The notes: a model not told the origin generated them from the letters alone. A stretch of DNA of 64,000 nt from Erythrobacter sp. 3-20A1M (GCF_018636735.1 NZ_CP045200.1:806001-870000); one strand, 5' to 3'; counted from the stretch's first letter, positions 25,002 through 34,951 are shown. Translations and numbers: made by a program.

Positions 25002-25689
25002 CCATCATCCAGTCGACCGCCGCATTGCAGTGGATGCGCGCGGAATCGTAAATCGGCAGGACATTCGCATCGACGTCGACCACGATCGCCAGCTCGGTGC
25101 AGGCGAGCACGATCGCCTTCGCGCCCGCCTGCTCCAGCTGTGTGATCACGGTGCGGTAATAACGTTCCGCATCGCGCGGCGCGCGCCCCTGCATCAGCTG
25201 TTCGTAAATGATCCGGTCGCTCTGTTCGGCGAAGCTCATATCGGGCGGCAGCAAATCGATGCCCTGCGCGACCAGGCGCTGGCGATAGAAGCTTTCGGTC
25301 ATGACGTTACGGGTGCCGATCAGCGCCGCATTCTTCGTCGCCCCGTCCGCTTTCATCTTCGCGCCGACCGCGTCCGCGATGTGCAGAACGGGGATCGAAA
25401 CGGCATCAGTCAGCCGGTCGTAGAGACGGTGCATCGAATTGGCGCACAGGATCAGCCCTTGCGCGCCCGCATCCGCCAGCCGTTTCGCCGATTCTTCCAG
25501 GATGTCGCCCGCGCGGCTCCAGTCGCCCTCGTCGAGGAGCCCCCAAAGCTGCCGGTAGTCGAGACTCTCTATCAACAGCGGCGCGGAGGCCATCGGCTCG
25601 ATCTCGCGGCGAACCCGCTCGTTGATGCGGCGATAATAGGTTTCGGTCGAGATCCAGCTCATCCCGCCGATCATTCCCAGCTTACGCAA
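24994..25689 (-). CDS. Aspartate/glutamate racemase family protein
   Basis: A 231-residue PLP-independent amino acid racemase. Both family cysteines are visible: CANSMH (about residue 83) and ACTELAI (about residue 194). The N-terminus LRKLGMIGGMSWIST is characteristic of aspartate racemases. The TTG at 25689 is preferred because GAGGAA lies just before it and it gives the conserved start; the ATG at 25713 has no ribosome binding site. The 3' end overlaps dgt by 8 bp. It could act on aspartate or glutamate. Confidence 0.87.
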   Translation of the reverse strand: MRKLGMIGGMSWISTETYYRRINERVRREIEPMASAPLLIESLDYRQLWGLLDEGDWSRAGDILEESAKRLADAGAQGLILCANSMHRLYDRLTDAVSIPVLHIADAVGAKMKADGATKNAALIGTRNVMTESFYRQRLVAQGIDLLPPDMSFAEQSDRIIYEQLMQGRAPRDAERYYRTVITQLEQAGAKAIVLACTELAIVVDVDANVLPIYDSARIHCNAAVDWMMDG

Positions 25690-25801
25690 GTGATTTCCTC
25701 GTTGTTCGGCCAATCCGGTGCGGCGTGCGCCTGCCCTAGCCGCGATTCACCGCCTATGAACAGGGTTGCGTGAGCGCGTTTCCGCAGCCCGGCGGGGCGT
25801 G

Positions 25802-26137
25802 TCAGCGCCTCTCGTTCGCTAGACCGGTATAGCACAGCGCGGCGGAGGATGCGGTCACGGTGACGACCTCCCCATCCCCCACGCGCCTGACCCGGTTCAC
25901 GAAATCGCGCAGCGAGGTCGGCTTGTCGCTTTCGCCTCTGCGCGCCTTCATGCCTTCCAGCTTCTTGAGCTGGTCGATGGTCAGGCGGTCGACCATGCGC
26001 TCGGCCATGCAATCGGCGTTGTTCCGCGACAGCCCGGCATCCAGCAGGGCGCTGCGCACGCGGCTTTCCGCGATCCGCTGCGCGCAGCCGCCGGTCAGCA
26101 GGGCGATGGCACACAGGGCCGGTGCCACGCGGCGCAT
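25802..26137 (-). CDS. Small lipoprotein, unknown function
   Basis: A 111-residue protein with a lipoprotein signal peptide (MRRVAPALCAIALLTGGC, Cys at residue 18). The mature part contains ADCMAERMVDRLTIDQLKKLEGM, a helical segment with a Cys seen in many small sphingomonad lipoproteins, and ends with a Cys-containing strand (SAALCYTG), so a disulfide is possible. Its ATG overlaps the pntB stop by one base (TGATG), making it the last gene of the pnt operon. No link between its function and transhydrogenase is known to me. Confidence 0.75.
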   Translation of the reverse strand: MRRVAPALCAIALLTGGCAQRIAESRVRSALLDAGLSRNNADCMAERMVDRLTIDQLKKLEGMKARRGESDKPTSLRDFVNRVRRVGDGEVVTVTASSAALCYTGLANERR

Positions 26138-27645
26138 CAATCCATCGCCTTCACGATTTCCTCGACCATCTTCTTGGCATCGGCCAGCAGCATCATCGTC
26201 TGATCCATGTAGAACACGTCGTTGTCGACCCCGGCATAGCCGACCCCGCCCATCGAACGCTTGATGAAGAACACCTGCTTCGCCGCGCCGACATCGAACA
26301 CCGGCATACCGTAGATCGGGCTCGACTTGTCGGTCTTCGCCGCCGGGTTCACGACATCGTTCGCCCCGATCACGAAGGCGACATCGGCCTGCGCGAATTC
26401 GGAATTGATGTCCTCCAGCTCGAACACCTCGTCATAGGGCACATTGGCCTCGGCCAGCAGCACGTTCATGTGCCCCGGCATACGCCCGGCGACGGGATGG
26501 ATGGCGTATTTCACCTCCACCCCCTTCTCCTTCAGCACGTCGGCCATTTCGCGCAGCGCGTGCTGCGCCTGCGCCACCGCCATGCCGTAGCCGGGGATGA
26601 TGATGACCTTCTCCGCCTGTTCCAGCATGAAGGCGGCATCGGCGGCGCTGCCCTGCTTGTAGGGGCGCTGTTCGCGCGGGGCCCCGTCGCCTGCGCTGGA
26701 CGTTTCCGCGCCGAAGCCACCCGCGATTACCGACAGGAAGCTGCGGTTCATCGCGCGGCACATGATGTAGCTGAGGATCGCGCCCGAGCTGCCGACCAGC
26801 GCGCCGGTGATGATCATCGCGGTGTTGTGCAGGGTGAAGCCCATCGCCGCCGCGGCCCAGCCCGAATAGCTGTTCAGCATCGATACCACGACCGGCATGT
26901 CCGCCCCGCCGATCGGGATGATCAGCAGGAAGCCCACGGCGAAGGCGAGTGCGAGCACGATCCAGAAGATCCACCCCTCGCCCGCCGGGGCGACCGGCTG
27001 CATCGCATAGAGCGCCGTCAGGACGACGATCGCCGCCAGCGTGCCCAGGTTGATGACATGGCGCGCGGGCAGCAGGATCGGCGAGCCGCCCATATTCCCG
27101 TTGAGCTTCGCGAAGGCGATGACCGAGCCCGAGAACGTGATGGCTCCGATCGCCGCGCCGAGGATCATCTCCACCCGGCTGACGGCAAGAATGCTGCCAG
27201 TCGCATCGAGAATGCCGAACGCGCCGGGATTGAGGAACGCTGCCCCCGCGACCAGCACCGCGGCGAGGCCGACGAGGCTGTGGAACGCCGCGACCAGCTG
27301 CGGCATCGCAGTCATCGCGATACGCCGCGCGGTGACGAGGCCGATGATCGCGCCGATGGCGATGGCGGCGAGGATTTCACCCATCGAAGCCCAGTCGGGC
27401 ATGATGTTCACGACGTCCGGCGCAGCCTGTTCATGCGTCCGGGGGAAATGGGTCACCAGAGTGGTCACCACCGCGATCAGCATACCCGCCATGCCGAAGC
27501 GGTTGCCGGTGCGGCTGGTGGCGGGACTCGAGAGGCCGCGCAGCGCGAGGATGAAGCAGACGCCCGCAACGAGATAGGCGAGGGCGACCCAGGGATTCAC
27601 CGGCCCATGCTCGGCGACAGGCGCTGCGAGGAGAAGAGTGCCCAT
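26137..27645 (-). CDS. pntB: NAD(P) transhydrogenase subunit beta
   Basis: A 502-residue subunit with about nine N-terminal membrane segments and the NADP(H)-binding domain III at the C-terminus (IIPGYGMAVAQAQHALREM, then FVIGANDVVNPAAKTD). Together with the alpha parts it couples proton inflow to hydride transfer from NADH to NADP+. The start at 27645 overlaps the TGA of the small alpha2 gene (TGATG); frame-open codons upstream belong to that gene. Confidence 0.96.
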   Translation of the reverse strand: MGTLLLAAPVAEHGPVNPWVALAYLVAGVCFILALRGLSSPATSRTGNRFGMAGMLIAVVTTLVTHFPRTHEQAAPDVVNIMPDWASMGEILAAIAIGAIIGLVTARRIAMTAMPQLVAAFHSLVGLAAVLVAGAAFLNPGAFGILDATGSILAVSRVEMILGAAIGAITFSGSVIAFAKLNGNMGGSPILLPARHVINLGTLAAIVVLTALYAMQPVAPAGEGWIFWIVLALAFAVGFLLIIPIGGADMPVVVSMLNSYSGWAAAAMGFTLHNTAMIITGALVGSSGAILSYIMCRAMNRSFLSVIAGGFGAETSSAGDGAPREQRPYKQGSAADAAFMLEQAEKVIIIPGYGMAVAQAQHALREMADVLKEKGVEVKYAIHPVAGRMPGHMNVLLAEANVPYDEVFELEDINSEFAQADVAFVIGANDVVNPAAKTDKSSPIYGMPVFDVGAAKQVFFIKRSMGGVGYAGVDNDVFYMDQTMMLLADAKKMVEEIVKAMD

Positions 27646-27929
27646 CACTTCTTCTCCTTCTTCTTGTACATCGCGAGCATCCGCTCGGTTACCGCGAAGC
27701 CACCGAAGATGTTGACGCTGGCGAGCACGATCGCGGCCAGGCCGAGCCATTTGGCACCCGGCACGTCCGCCGCCGCAGCGGCGATCAGCGCGCCGACGAT
27801 GATGACGCTCGAAATCGCGTTGGTCACCGCCATCAGCGGCGTGTGAAGGGCAGGCGTGACCGACCAGACGACGTAATAGCCCACGAAGCAGGCAAGCACG
27901 AAAATCGACAGGATCGAAATGAAGTCCAC
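27645..27929 (-). CDS. pntAB: NAD(P) transhydrogenase subunit alpha part 2
   Basis: A 94-residue membrane protein that forms the membrane part of the alpha subunit in organisms where PntA is split. It has about three hydrophobic segments and the features TPALHTPLMAVTNAISSVIIVGA, typical of the alpha2 domain. It ends in a very basic tail (MYKKKEKK). It lies 25 bp after pntAA and is coupled to pntB. Confidence 0.95.
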   Translation of the reverse strand: MDFISILSIFVLACFVGYYVVWSVTPALHTPLMAVTNAISSVIIVGALIAAAAADVPGAKWLGLAAIVLASVNIFGGFAVTERMLAMYKKKEKK

Positions 27930-27954
27930 TCTTGGTCCCCTCCCCCGGGTCCGG

Positions 27955-29079
27955 TTACTGCGCCGCCAACCTCTCGTTCACGACCTTGCCGCCCTGCGTC
28001 AGGCGCACCGCGTCACCGATTTCCTCGTCCAGCGTGACCGCCCCTGCGTCCTTGTCCCAGAAGGCGGAGAGGAAGTTATAGAGGTTGCGCGCGAACAGGG
28101 CCGAGGCATCGGGCGCCAGCGTGGTGGGCGTGTTGGCATAGCCCATCAGCGTGACGCCGTGTTTCACCACCAGTTCGTCGGCTTGTGAGCCCTCGACATT
28201 GCCGCCTTGCGCGACCGCCAGGTCGAAGATGACGCTGCCGGGTTTCATGCTGGCGATCTGCGCATCGGTAATCAGGCGCGGCGCCGCGCGGCCGGGGATC
28301 AGCGCCGTGGTGATCACGATATCCTGCTTCGCGATATGCTCGGACACCAGCTTCGCCTGCGCCTGCTGGTATTCCTCGCTCATCTCGGTGGCGTAGCCGC
28401 CCGAACCCTCGCCCTCGATCCCGGCGACGTCTTCGACGAAGATCGGCTTCGCGCCCAGCGACTTGATCTGTTCCTTGGTCGCGCTGCGCACATCGGTGGC
28501 GGATACCTGCGCGCCCAGCCGCTTCGCGGTTGCAATCGCCTGCAGCCCGGCGACACCGACGCCCATCACGAATACCCGTGCCGCCTGCACCGTGCCAGCG
28601 GCGGTCATCATCATCGGGAAGGCGCGACCGTAGGTATCGGCAGCCGCGATCACTGCCTTGTAACCCGACAGGTTCGACTGGCTCGACAGGACGTCCATCG
28701 ATTGCGCGCGAGTAATGCGCGGCATGAATTCCATCGCCAGCGCCTGATATCCCGCGGCGGCATAGGCATCCACCCGATCGCGCCGGGCGAAGGGATCGAA
28801 CACCGCAGCGACCATCGCCCCCGCCTTCGCACCCGACAGGAGAGCAGGATCGGGCGCCTGAATACCCAGGACGATATCGGCGTCCCGGACGATAGCGGCG
28901 GCATCGGCAACCTGCGCGCCCGCCTCTTCATACGCGGCATCGAAAATCGCGGCGGTTTCGCCCGCGCCCGTCTCCACCGCGACGTCGGCACCCAGCGCCG
29001 CGAACTTGCGGACCGTTTCGGGCGTCAGCGCCACCCGCGTTTCGCCCGGGGCGCGTTCCCTGAGTGCGGCGATCCGCAA
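27955..29079 (-). CDS. pntAA: NAD(P) transhydrogenase subunit alpha part 1
   Basis: A 374-residue soluble NAD(H)-binding domain I of transhydrogenase. Signatures are MRIAALRERAPGETRVALTPE at the N-terminus, GVGVAGLQAIATAKRLGAQV (Rossmann fold), and ALIPGRAAPRLIT near residue 265. The first codon is TTG at 29079, 5 bp after the small cytochrome-oxidase-like gene; this start is the one that gives the conserved family N-terminus. It heads the pntAA-pntAB-pntB-lipoprotein chain. Confidence 0.95.
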   Translation of the reverse strand: MRIAALRERAPGETRVALTPETVRKFAALGADVAVETGAGETAAIFDAAYEEAGAQVADAAAIVRDADIVLGIQAPDPALLSGAKAGAMVAAVFDPFARRDRVDAYAAAGYQALAMEFMPRITRAQSMDVLSSQSNLSGYKAVIAAADTYGRAFPMMMTAAGTVQAARVFVMGVGVAGLQAIATAKRLGAQVSATDVRSATKEQIKSLGAKPIFVEDVAGIEGEGSGGYATEMSEEYQQAQAKLVSEHIAKQDIVITTALIPGRAAPRLITDAQIASMKPGSVIFDLAVAQGGNVEGSQADELVVKHGVTLMGYANTPTTLAPDASALFARNLYNFLSAFWDKDAGAVTLDEEIGDAVRLTQGGKVVNERLAAQ

Positions 29080-29084
29080 CGGCT

Positions 29085-29204
29085 TCAGCTGATGATGATC
29101 AGGAGGAGGAGCACGAGGATCGCGATGACGGGCACCGCGACCTTCACGACCGATATGAAACGCGAATAGGTCGCGCTGGCGGATTTCATGTCGTTGGCTG
29201 CCAT
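29085..29204 (-). CDS. Cytochrome c oxidase subunit IV-like small membrane protein (aa3 type)
   Basis: A 39-residue protein reading MAANDMKSASATYSRFISVV, then a single membrane helix rich in Val, Ile and Leu. The N-terminal pattern (NDMKxAxxTYxxF) is that of the bacterial aa3-type cytochrome c oxidase subunit IV family. In alphaproteobacteria such a gene is often found directly before pntAA, as here (5 bp). Its role is not established. It may simply drive translation of pntAA, whose own start is TTG. Confidence 0.82.
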   Translation of the reverse strand: MAANDMKSASATYSRFISVVKVAVPVIAILVLLLLIIIS

Positions 29205-29388
29205 GACCGGCAAATCCCCTTGCAAGTAAGTTTCAGCGCCCTGCCCTATCGCGATGCCCCCGGCTTGCCAAGCCTGCCGCGCGCCCGGCCCGTCGCCCTT
29301 AAGCGCGCCTTTACCCTATCGCGCTACGGCTCTTCCGACATCGACCATCCCGATTGCCGGGGCGGCACTGGAGAAGCGCGCGCGAACG

Positions 29389-30807
29389 ATGGCGAAGGAA
29401 GATACACGTCTGTTGATGCTGGTCGACGACGAGCCGGCGCAAAGCCGCCTCGTCACCGCGCTCGCCGCGCGCGAGGGTTGGCGCACGCTGGTGGTTAAGG
29501 ATTGCGAGACCGCCATCGCCACGCTCGGCACGCGGGAGGGCATGCAACTTTCCGCCATCATCCTCGACCAATGGGTTCCGGGCGACGAGGCCTGCGCGGT
29601 CATCGCCGAACTGCACAAGCGCCGCCCCGCCCTTCCCATCCTGATGCTGACCGCCAGCGCCAGCCCGCTGCAGGCGGTGGAGGCGATGCGCGCCGGCGCA
29701 ACGGATTACCTGGTGAAACCGGTCGCCCCCGAACGGCTGATGCGCGCGCTGATCAGCGCCACCCGGATGGAGATGCCGCGCGACGAGCTGCAGCCCCTGA
29801 CCGAGAAGATGCCGGTCAGCCTCGATTTCGATGCCATGATCGGGACCGCGCCTGCCTTCCGCACCGCGCTCGCCCGCGCGGCCAAGGCGGCACGCGGGCA
29901 CGGCCATATCCTGATCGGCGGCGAAAGCGGGACGGGCAAGGAAATGCTGATGCGCGCCATGCACGCGTCCAGCCCCCGCGCCAAAGCACCCTTCCGCCTC
30001 GTCAATCTGGCCGGGATACCCGGCAATTCGGTCGAATCCGCGCTGTTTGGGCACGAACCGGGTGCCTTTGCCGGGGCGTTCGACCGCCAGATCGGCGCGC
30101 TGCAATCGTGCGACGGCGGCACTCTGGTGCTGGACGAGATCGACCGCCTGCCCCCCGATCTCCAGACCCGCCTTGCCGCGACGCTGAATTCGGGCATCGT
30201 GCGCCCCGTCGGCGCGACGCACGGCTTCCGCATCGACATCCGCCTGCTCACCGCCAGCAATCTGCCGCTGGCCGACATGGTGAAGACGGGACACTTCGAC
30301 GGCGACCTGCTCGAGGCTATTTCGGCCACCAGGATCGAGCTGCCGCCGTTGCGCGAGCGATCGGGGGACATCCCCGCGCTCGCGCGCCATTTCCTTGCCC
30401 GCATCGGCGAACAGCCGGGCCTGCGCCATCTCAGCCTGGCCGACAGCGCGCTGAACCTGCTGGCCGCCTTCGATTGGCCCGGCAATGTCCGCCAGCTGCA
30501 GGCGGTACTGTTCCGCGCCGCGGTGTTCTGCGATGGCGAGGTGCTGACCGCGGGCGACTTTCCGCAGCTGTCCGGAATGGTCGGCGAAGTGGCGGAGAAC
30601 GGCGCGGCCCAGCCGGAGGCGGTGGGCGTCATGCTCTACACCGACGACGGCAATCTGCGCCCGCTGGAGGAGATCGAGGCCGATGTCATCCGCCTCGCCA
30701 TCGGGCATTATCGCGGGCGCATGACGGAGGTCGCGCGGCGGCTCGGCATCGGGCGCTCCACGCTCTACCGCAAGCTCTCCGACCTCGGCATCGACAACGC
30801 GGCCTGA
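29389..30807 (+). CDS. NtrC-type response regulator with atypical GAFAGA loop
   Basis: A 472-residue regulator. The receiver domain has the acidic pocket LVDDEP, phospho-acceptor Asp60 (IILDQWVPG) and Lys110 (YLVKP). The AAA+ domain has Walker A GGESGTGK (177-184), Walker B LVLDEID and ERSGDIPALARHFL. A C-terminal Fis-type helix-turn-helix follows (MTEVARRLGIGRSTLYRKL). The sigma54-contact loop is GAFAGA (225-230) instead of GAFTGA, so the key Thr is Ala. It may therefore not activate sigma54 promoters in the usual way. The ATG at 29389 starts the receiver; upstream codons are non-coding. No partner kinase is adjacent. Confidence 0.9.
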   Translation: MAKEDTRLLMLVDDEPAQSRLVTALAAREGWRTLVVKDCETAIATLGTREGMQLSAIILDQWVPGDEACAVIAELHKRRPALPILMLTASASPLQAVEAMRAGATDYLVKPVAPERLMRALISATRMEMPRDELQPLTEKMPVSLDFDAMIGTAPAFRTALARAAKAARGHGHILIGGESGTGKEMLMRAMHASSPRAKAPFRLVNLAGIPGNSVESALFGHEPGAFAGAFDRQIGALQSCDGGTLVLDEIDRLPPDLQTRLAATLNSGIVRPVGATHGFRIDIRLLTASNLPLADMVKTGHFDGDLLEAISATRIELPPLRERSGDIPALARHFLARIGEQPGLRHLSLADSALNLLAAFDWPGNVRQLQAVLFRAAVFCDGEVLTAGDFPQLSGMVGEVAENGAAQPEAVGVMLYTDDGNLRPLEEIEADVIRLAIGHYRGRMTEVARRLGIGRSTLYRKLSDLGIDNAA

Positions 30808-30886
30808 CTTCCGCCCGGCGCGGAACCGCCCGCGCCATGCCCCGTTCTCTCGGCGTAATTCCACGCCAGCAACAGGGACATCCCAT

Positions 30887-31402
30887 ATGGACATCGTCGA
30901 CTGCATCCTAGCCGACCACGACCGCCAGCGCCGCTGGTTCTCCGCGCTCGACGAGGCGCGCGACGACACCGAATCGCTCGGCAAGATCTGGGAACGGCTC
31001 AAGAACCATCTCGAAGCGCATGCCGCGGCGGAGGAGAAGTTCTTCTACCCCCGCCTGCTCGAATGCGGCACCGGCGCGCTCGACAGCGACAGCGCCGAGG
31101 AGACCACCGAGGATGCGATCGGCGATCACAACGACATCGCCGAGGCCGCCGAGGAGGCGGACAAGCATAAGGTCGGCTCCGACAAATGGTGGGAGAAGGT
31201 CGACCTGTGCAATTGCAACAACAGCTCGCACCTGTCCGAGGAGGAGCGCCAGGGGCTGACCGATTTCCGCCGCCACGTTCCTGCGGAGGAGCGACGCAAG
31301 CTGGGCGTGAAATACCTCGCCTTCGAGGCCGACCATTCGGGGACCTACCACCGCCAGGAGAAGGACCCGGACGAATATATCGAGGAAAACCAGGCCGCCT
31401 GA
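30887..31402 (+). CDS. Hemerythrin domain-containing protein
   Basis: A 171-residue helical protein. A His at position 11 (LADHDRQRRWF), the HLEAHAAAEEKFFYPRL segment and DHNDIAEAAEEAD give the pattern of the HHE cation-binding (hemerythrin) family, which binds a non-haem di-iron site for O2 or NO sensing or storage. An unusual pair of cysteines occurs mid-protein (LCNCNNS), and a further His late in the chain (FEADHSGTYHRQE). It lies 80 bp after the NtrC-type regulator and 23 bp before an SDR gene. Confidence 0.85.
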   Translation: MDIVDCILADHDRQRRWFSALDEARDDTESLGKIWERLKNHLEAHAAAEEKFFYPRLLECGTGALDSDSAEETTEDAIGDHNDIAEAAEEADKHKVGSDKWWEKVDLCNCNNSSHLSEEERQGLTDFRRHVPAEERRKLGVKYLAFEADHSGTYHRQEKDPDEYIEENQAA

Positions 31403-31424
31403 GCGCGGCCGGGAGGCTGACGGA

Positions 31425-32192
31425 GTGTTCGATTTCGCCGGGCGTACCGCGCTCGTCACCGGGGCGGGTTCGGGGATCGGCGCGGCGGTCGCTCGCATAC
31501 TGGATGCGAGCGGCGCCGCGCGGCTGATCCTGGTCGACTGCGACGGCCACGCTATGCGCGGGCCCGACCTCTCCTGCGAGTTCGTCCCGTTGACGGGCGA
31601 CGTGGCGGACCCCTCGTTCTGGAGCGGCCCGTTCGCCGAAGCCGCCGCCGCGCACGGCCCGATCCACCATGCAGTGCTGAACGCAGGCGTTTCGTCCGGC
31701 GGTCCGATCGCGGAGCTCGATTTTGCCGAGTGGCGGCGGGTGCTGTCGACCAATCTCGACGGCACCTTCCTGTCCCTGCAGGCGACCCTCGGCGCGATCC
31801 GGGACGGCGGGGCGATCGTCCTTACCGCCTCGATCAGCGGGGCGAAGGCGGAACCCGGCACCGCGGCCTATGGCGCGTCCAAGGCCGGAGTGATGCAGCT
31901 CGCCCGGGTCGCCGCGAAGGAGGCCGCGCCGCGCGGCGTGCGGGTGAACGCGATCGCGCCCGGCGGGGTCGATACCCCGATCTGGGACGACACCCCTTTC
32001 TTCCGCGACCTCGTGGCCGAGCACGGCGGCGACCGCCGCGCCGCGATGGACGCGCTGGCCAGGATGGCGACGCCGCTGGGCCGCTACGCCAGTGCGGACG
32101 AGATCGCGCAGCAGATCGCCTTCCTCCTGTCCGATGCCGCCGCGACAATCACCGGCGCGGTGCTGGTTAGCGACGGCGGCTACTCGCTCTAG
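31425..32192 (+). CDS. SDR family oxidoreductase
   Basis: A 255-residue short-chain dehydrogenase/reductase. The Rossmann motif is TGAGSGIGAAVARIL (TGxxxGIG), a coenzyme-contact Asp follows in LTGDVADPS, then NAG (VLNAGVSSG), the catalytic Ser in TASISG and the Tyr-Lys pair in AAYGASKAG. The C-terminal end AATITGAVLVSDGGYSL is the common family ending. The first codon is GTG at 31425 after GGGAGG. The 3' end overlaps folP by 4 bp in a convergent arrangement. Substrate unknown. Confidence 0.9.
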   Translation: MFDFAGRTALVTGAGSGIGAAVARILDASGAARLILVDCDGHAMRGPDLSCEFVPLTGDVADPSFWSGPFAEAAAAHGPIHHAVLNAGVSSGGPIAELDFAEWRRVLSTNLDGTFLSLQATLGAIRDGGAIVLTASISGAKAEPGTAAYGASKAGVMQLARVAAKEAAPRGVRVNAIAPGGVDTPIWDDTPFFRDLVAEHGGDRRAAMDALARMATPLGRYASADEIAQQIAFLLSDAAATITGAVLVSDGGYSL

Positions 32193-33301
32193 TCCGCCAT
32201 CCCGGCGAAGTCGGTCAGCGCCGCATCGCGCAGGCCGCGCCAGACATTGCGCGCCTGCACCGTCTCGGCGACGTCGTGGACCCGCAGCAATTGCACGCCC
32301 GCGTTCATTCCGGCGATCGCCATGGCGATACTTCCGCCCAGCCGCTGCTCCACCGGGGCCTCGTTCGACAGCGCGCCGATGAACCGCTTGCGGCTCGCAC
32401 CCAGCAGCAGCGGCTGGCCAAGCGCGTGGAACAGCGGCAGCGCGTTGATCAGCGCGAGATTGTCCGACAGCGACTTGCCGAAGCCGATGCCGGGATCGAG
32501 CACGATGTTCGCCCGCTCCACCCCCGCCGCAACTGCGCGGTCGCGATGCGCCGCCAGCGCGTCGAACACGTCGAACACCACGCTTTCGTAGCCGTCATTG
32601 TCGTGCAGGCCCGAGCCGTCTCCGGGCAGATGCATCAGCGCCACCGGGCAGCCGGTCGCAGCCACCAGTTCCAGGCTGCGCGGATCGTAGCGTAGCGCCG
32701 AGACGTCGTTGACCAGCCCGGCCCCCGCGCGCAGCGCCGCCTCCATCGTGCCCGCGCGGCGGGTATCGATGCTGACCGCGGCACCCATCGCGGCGCAATA
32801 TTCGACTGCGGGGAGCGTGCGGCGGATTTCCTCCTCCTCCCACACAGCGTCCGCACCGGGGCGCGTGCTCTCGCCCCCGATATCGAGGATCGCCGCGCCC
32901 GCTTCCACCATCGCTGCTGCGTGCGCGCGGCCCACCTCGGGCCGCTCGAGGAACTCGCCCCCGTCGGAGAAGCTGTCGGGCGTGACGTTGAGGATGCCCA
33001 TCACCTGCGGCTGGTCGAGCCGCACGGTACGCGCGCCCAGTTGCAGCGGCGGATGCGCGAGGGTCAGGTTTGCCCACTGCGCCTCCGCCGCCGCGCCCAC
33101 GCTGTCGGGCAGTTCGCCCAGCACCCGCGCCATCGTGCCGGGCGAGGCCTGCCAGCGCGCGATCGTCTCGCCATCGCGGCGCAGGATCACGGCGAACCGG
33201 CTGGCGAAGACCATCCCCCCGGCGAGCCGGATCGCGTCGCCCTCCTCTTCCTGCGGGCCGGGCGCGAAGCCGATGGGGCGGATGTAGATGCGTTCGGTCA
33301 T
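32189..33301 (-). CDS. folP: Dihydropteroate synthase
   Basis: A 370-residue folate enzyme that joins p-aminobenzoate to dihydropterin pyrophosphate; the target of sulfonamides. The pterin and pABA motifs are MGILNVTPDSFSDGGEF (101-117), DIGGESTRPGAD and later VNDVSALRYD. It is about 90 residues longer than the E. coli enzyme because of an N-terminal extension (1-95) of unknown function. Extended forms are common in sphingomonads, as far as I know. It ends convergent with the SDR gene. Confidence 0.96.
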   Translation of the reverse strand: MTERIYIRPIGFAPGPQEEEGDAIRLAGGMVFASRFAVILRRDGETIARWQASPGTMARVLGELPDSVGAAAEAQWANLTLAHPPLQLGARTVRLDQPQVMGILNVTPDSFSDGGEFLERPEVGRAHAAAMVEAGAAILDIGGESTRPGADAVWEEEEIRRTLPAVEYCAAMGAAVSIDTRRAGTMEAALRAGAGLVNDVSALRYDPRSLELVAATGCPVALMHLPGDGSGLHDNDGYESVVFDVFDALAAHRDRAVAAGVERANIVLDPGIGFGKSLSDNLALINALPLFHALGQPLLLGASRKRFIGALSNEAPVEQRLGGSIAMAIAGMNAGVQLLRVHDVAETVQARNVWRGLRDAALTDFAGMAD

Positions 33302-33542
33302 GCGTCAGACCCGTAGCAGCGCGAGGGGAGGATGGAACACCGAAAGGGGTGTTTTGCGAAACTTCGGTCGAGGAGGTTTTCTTTTTCTTTCAGATACTTG
33401 CAGCTTATTCGACCCATGCCAGCGTCAACTTCCGTTTTCGCGAAGGAAAATCGGTCGTCGAGTTGATATCGAAGCGGCGGCGCGGTCATCCGCGGCAGGT
33501 TAATGCAGCCATGGCGAGTAGGACAGCGACGGGGTGTGTCCA
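33302..33542. other. Region without an intact gene upstream of folP
   Basis: Together with the toxin relic that follows, 33302-33787 contains no intact gene. I see a hairpin-like element (33339-33356), a short interspersed repeat (33326-33367) and AT-richer sequence (for example around 33380-33400) that may hold the folP promoter on the minus strand. Short minus-strand frames here have no recognisable product. Confidence 0.5.
33326..33367. repeat. Short interspersed repeat, copy 1 (partner near 63478)
   Basis: GGAGGATGGAAC, a small hairpin (AACACC...GGTGTT here), then TTTTGCGAAACTT. The same order GGAGGATGGAAC, hairpin, TTTGCAAAACT occurs at about 63478-63521. On the minus strand the element could encode SFAKxP. 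Identity is partial and judged by eye. Confidence 0.45.
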
Positions 33543-33707
33543 TCAGACGTGGCGCTCGAAATCCATGCGATGGTGCAGAACGCGCACGACGAACACCTCC
33601 TGCTCGTTTGCCGTATAGCACACCACATGGGCCTGTTGACGTATTGGGCGAAGCCCTAGCGCCAACTCTTCGGCGCTGTGTCCGAGCATCGTGCAAAAGA
33701 AGCTATC
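33543..33707 (-). pseudogene. Relic of a ParE/RelE-type toxin (C-terminal part)
   Basis: Read leftward, the frame gives ELALGLRPIRQQAHVVCYTA, then EQEVFVVRVLHHRMDFERHV and a TGA at 33543-33545. This matches the last half of ParE/RelE plasmid-stabilisation toxins (GLR-x-hydrophobic strand, IVRVLH-x-RMDxxRH). An in-frame stop lies a few codons before the only ATG (near 33686), so the N-terminal half of about 45 residues is missing. No antitoxin gene is recognisable beside it. It is a remnant of a toxin-antitoxin pair. Confidence 0.72.
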
Positions 33708-33787
33708 ATACTAATGGTGCAAACAACACCGCAGCCCGCATAGAAGCCGATCCCCCATCAATTCCGCAATGCGAATAAACGGGGCCC

Positions 33788-34951
<1,164 letters not shown>

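Noticed and set aside
29311-31002. 563-codon minus-strand frame over the NtrC-type regulator
   Set aside because: Shadow of the regulator; all recognisable motifs are in the plus-strand frame.
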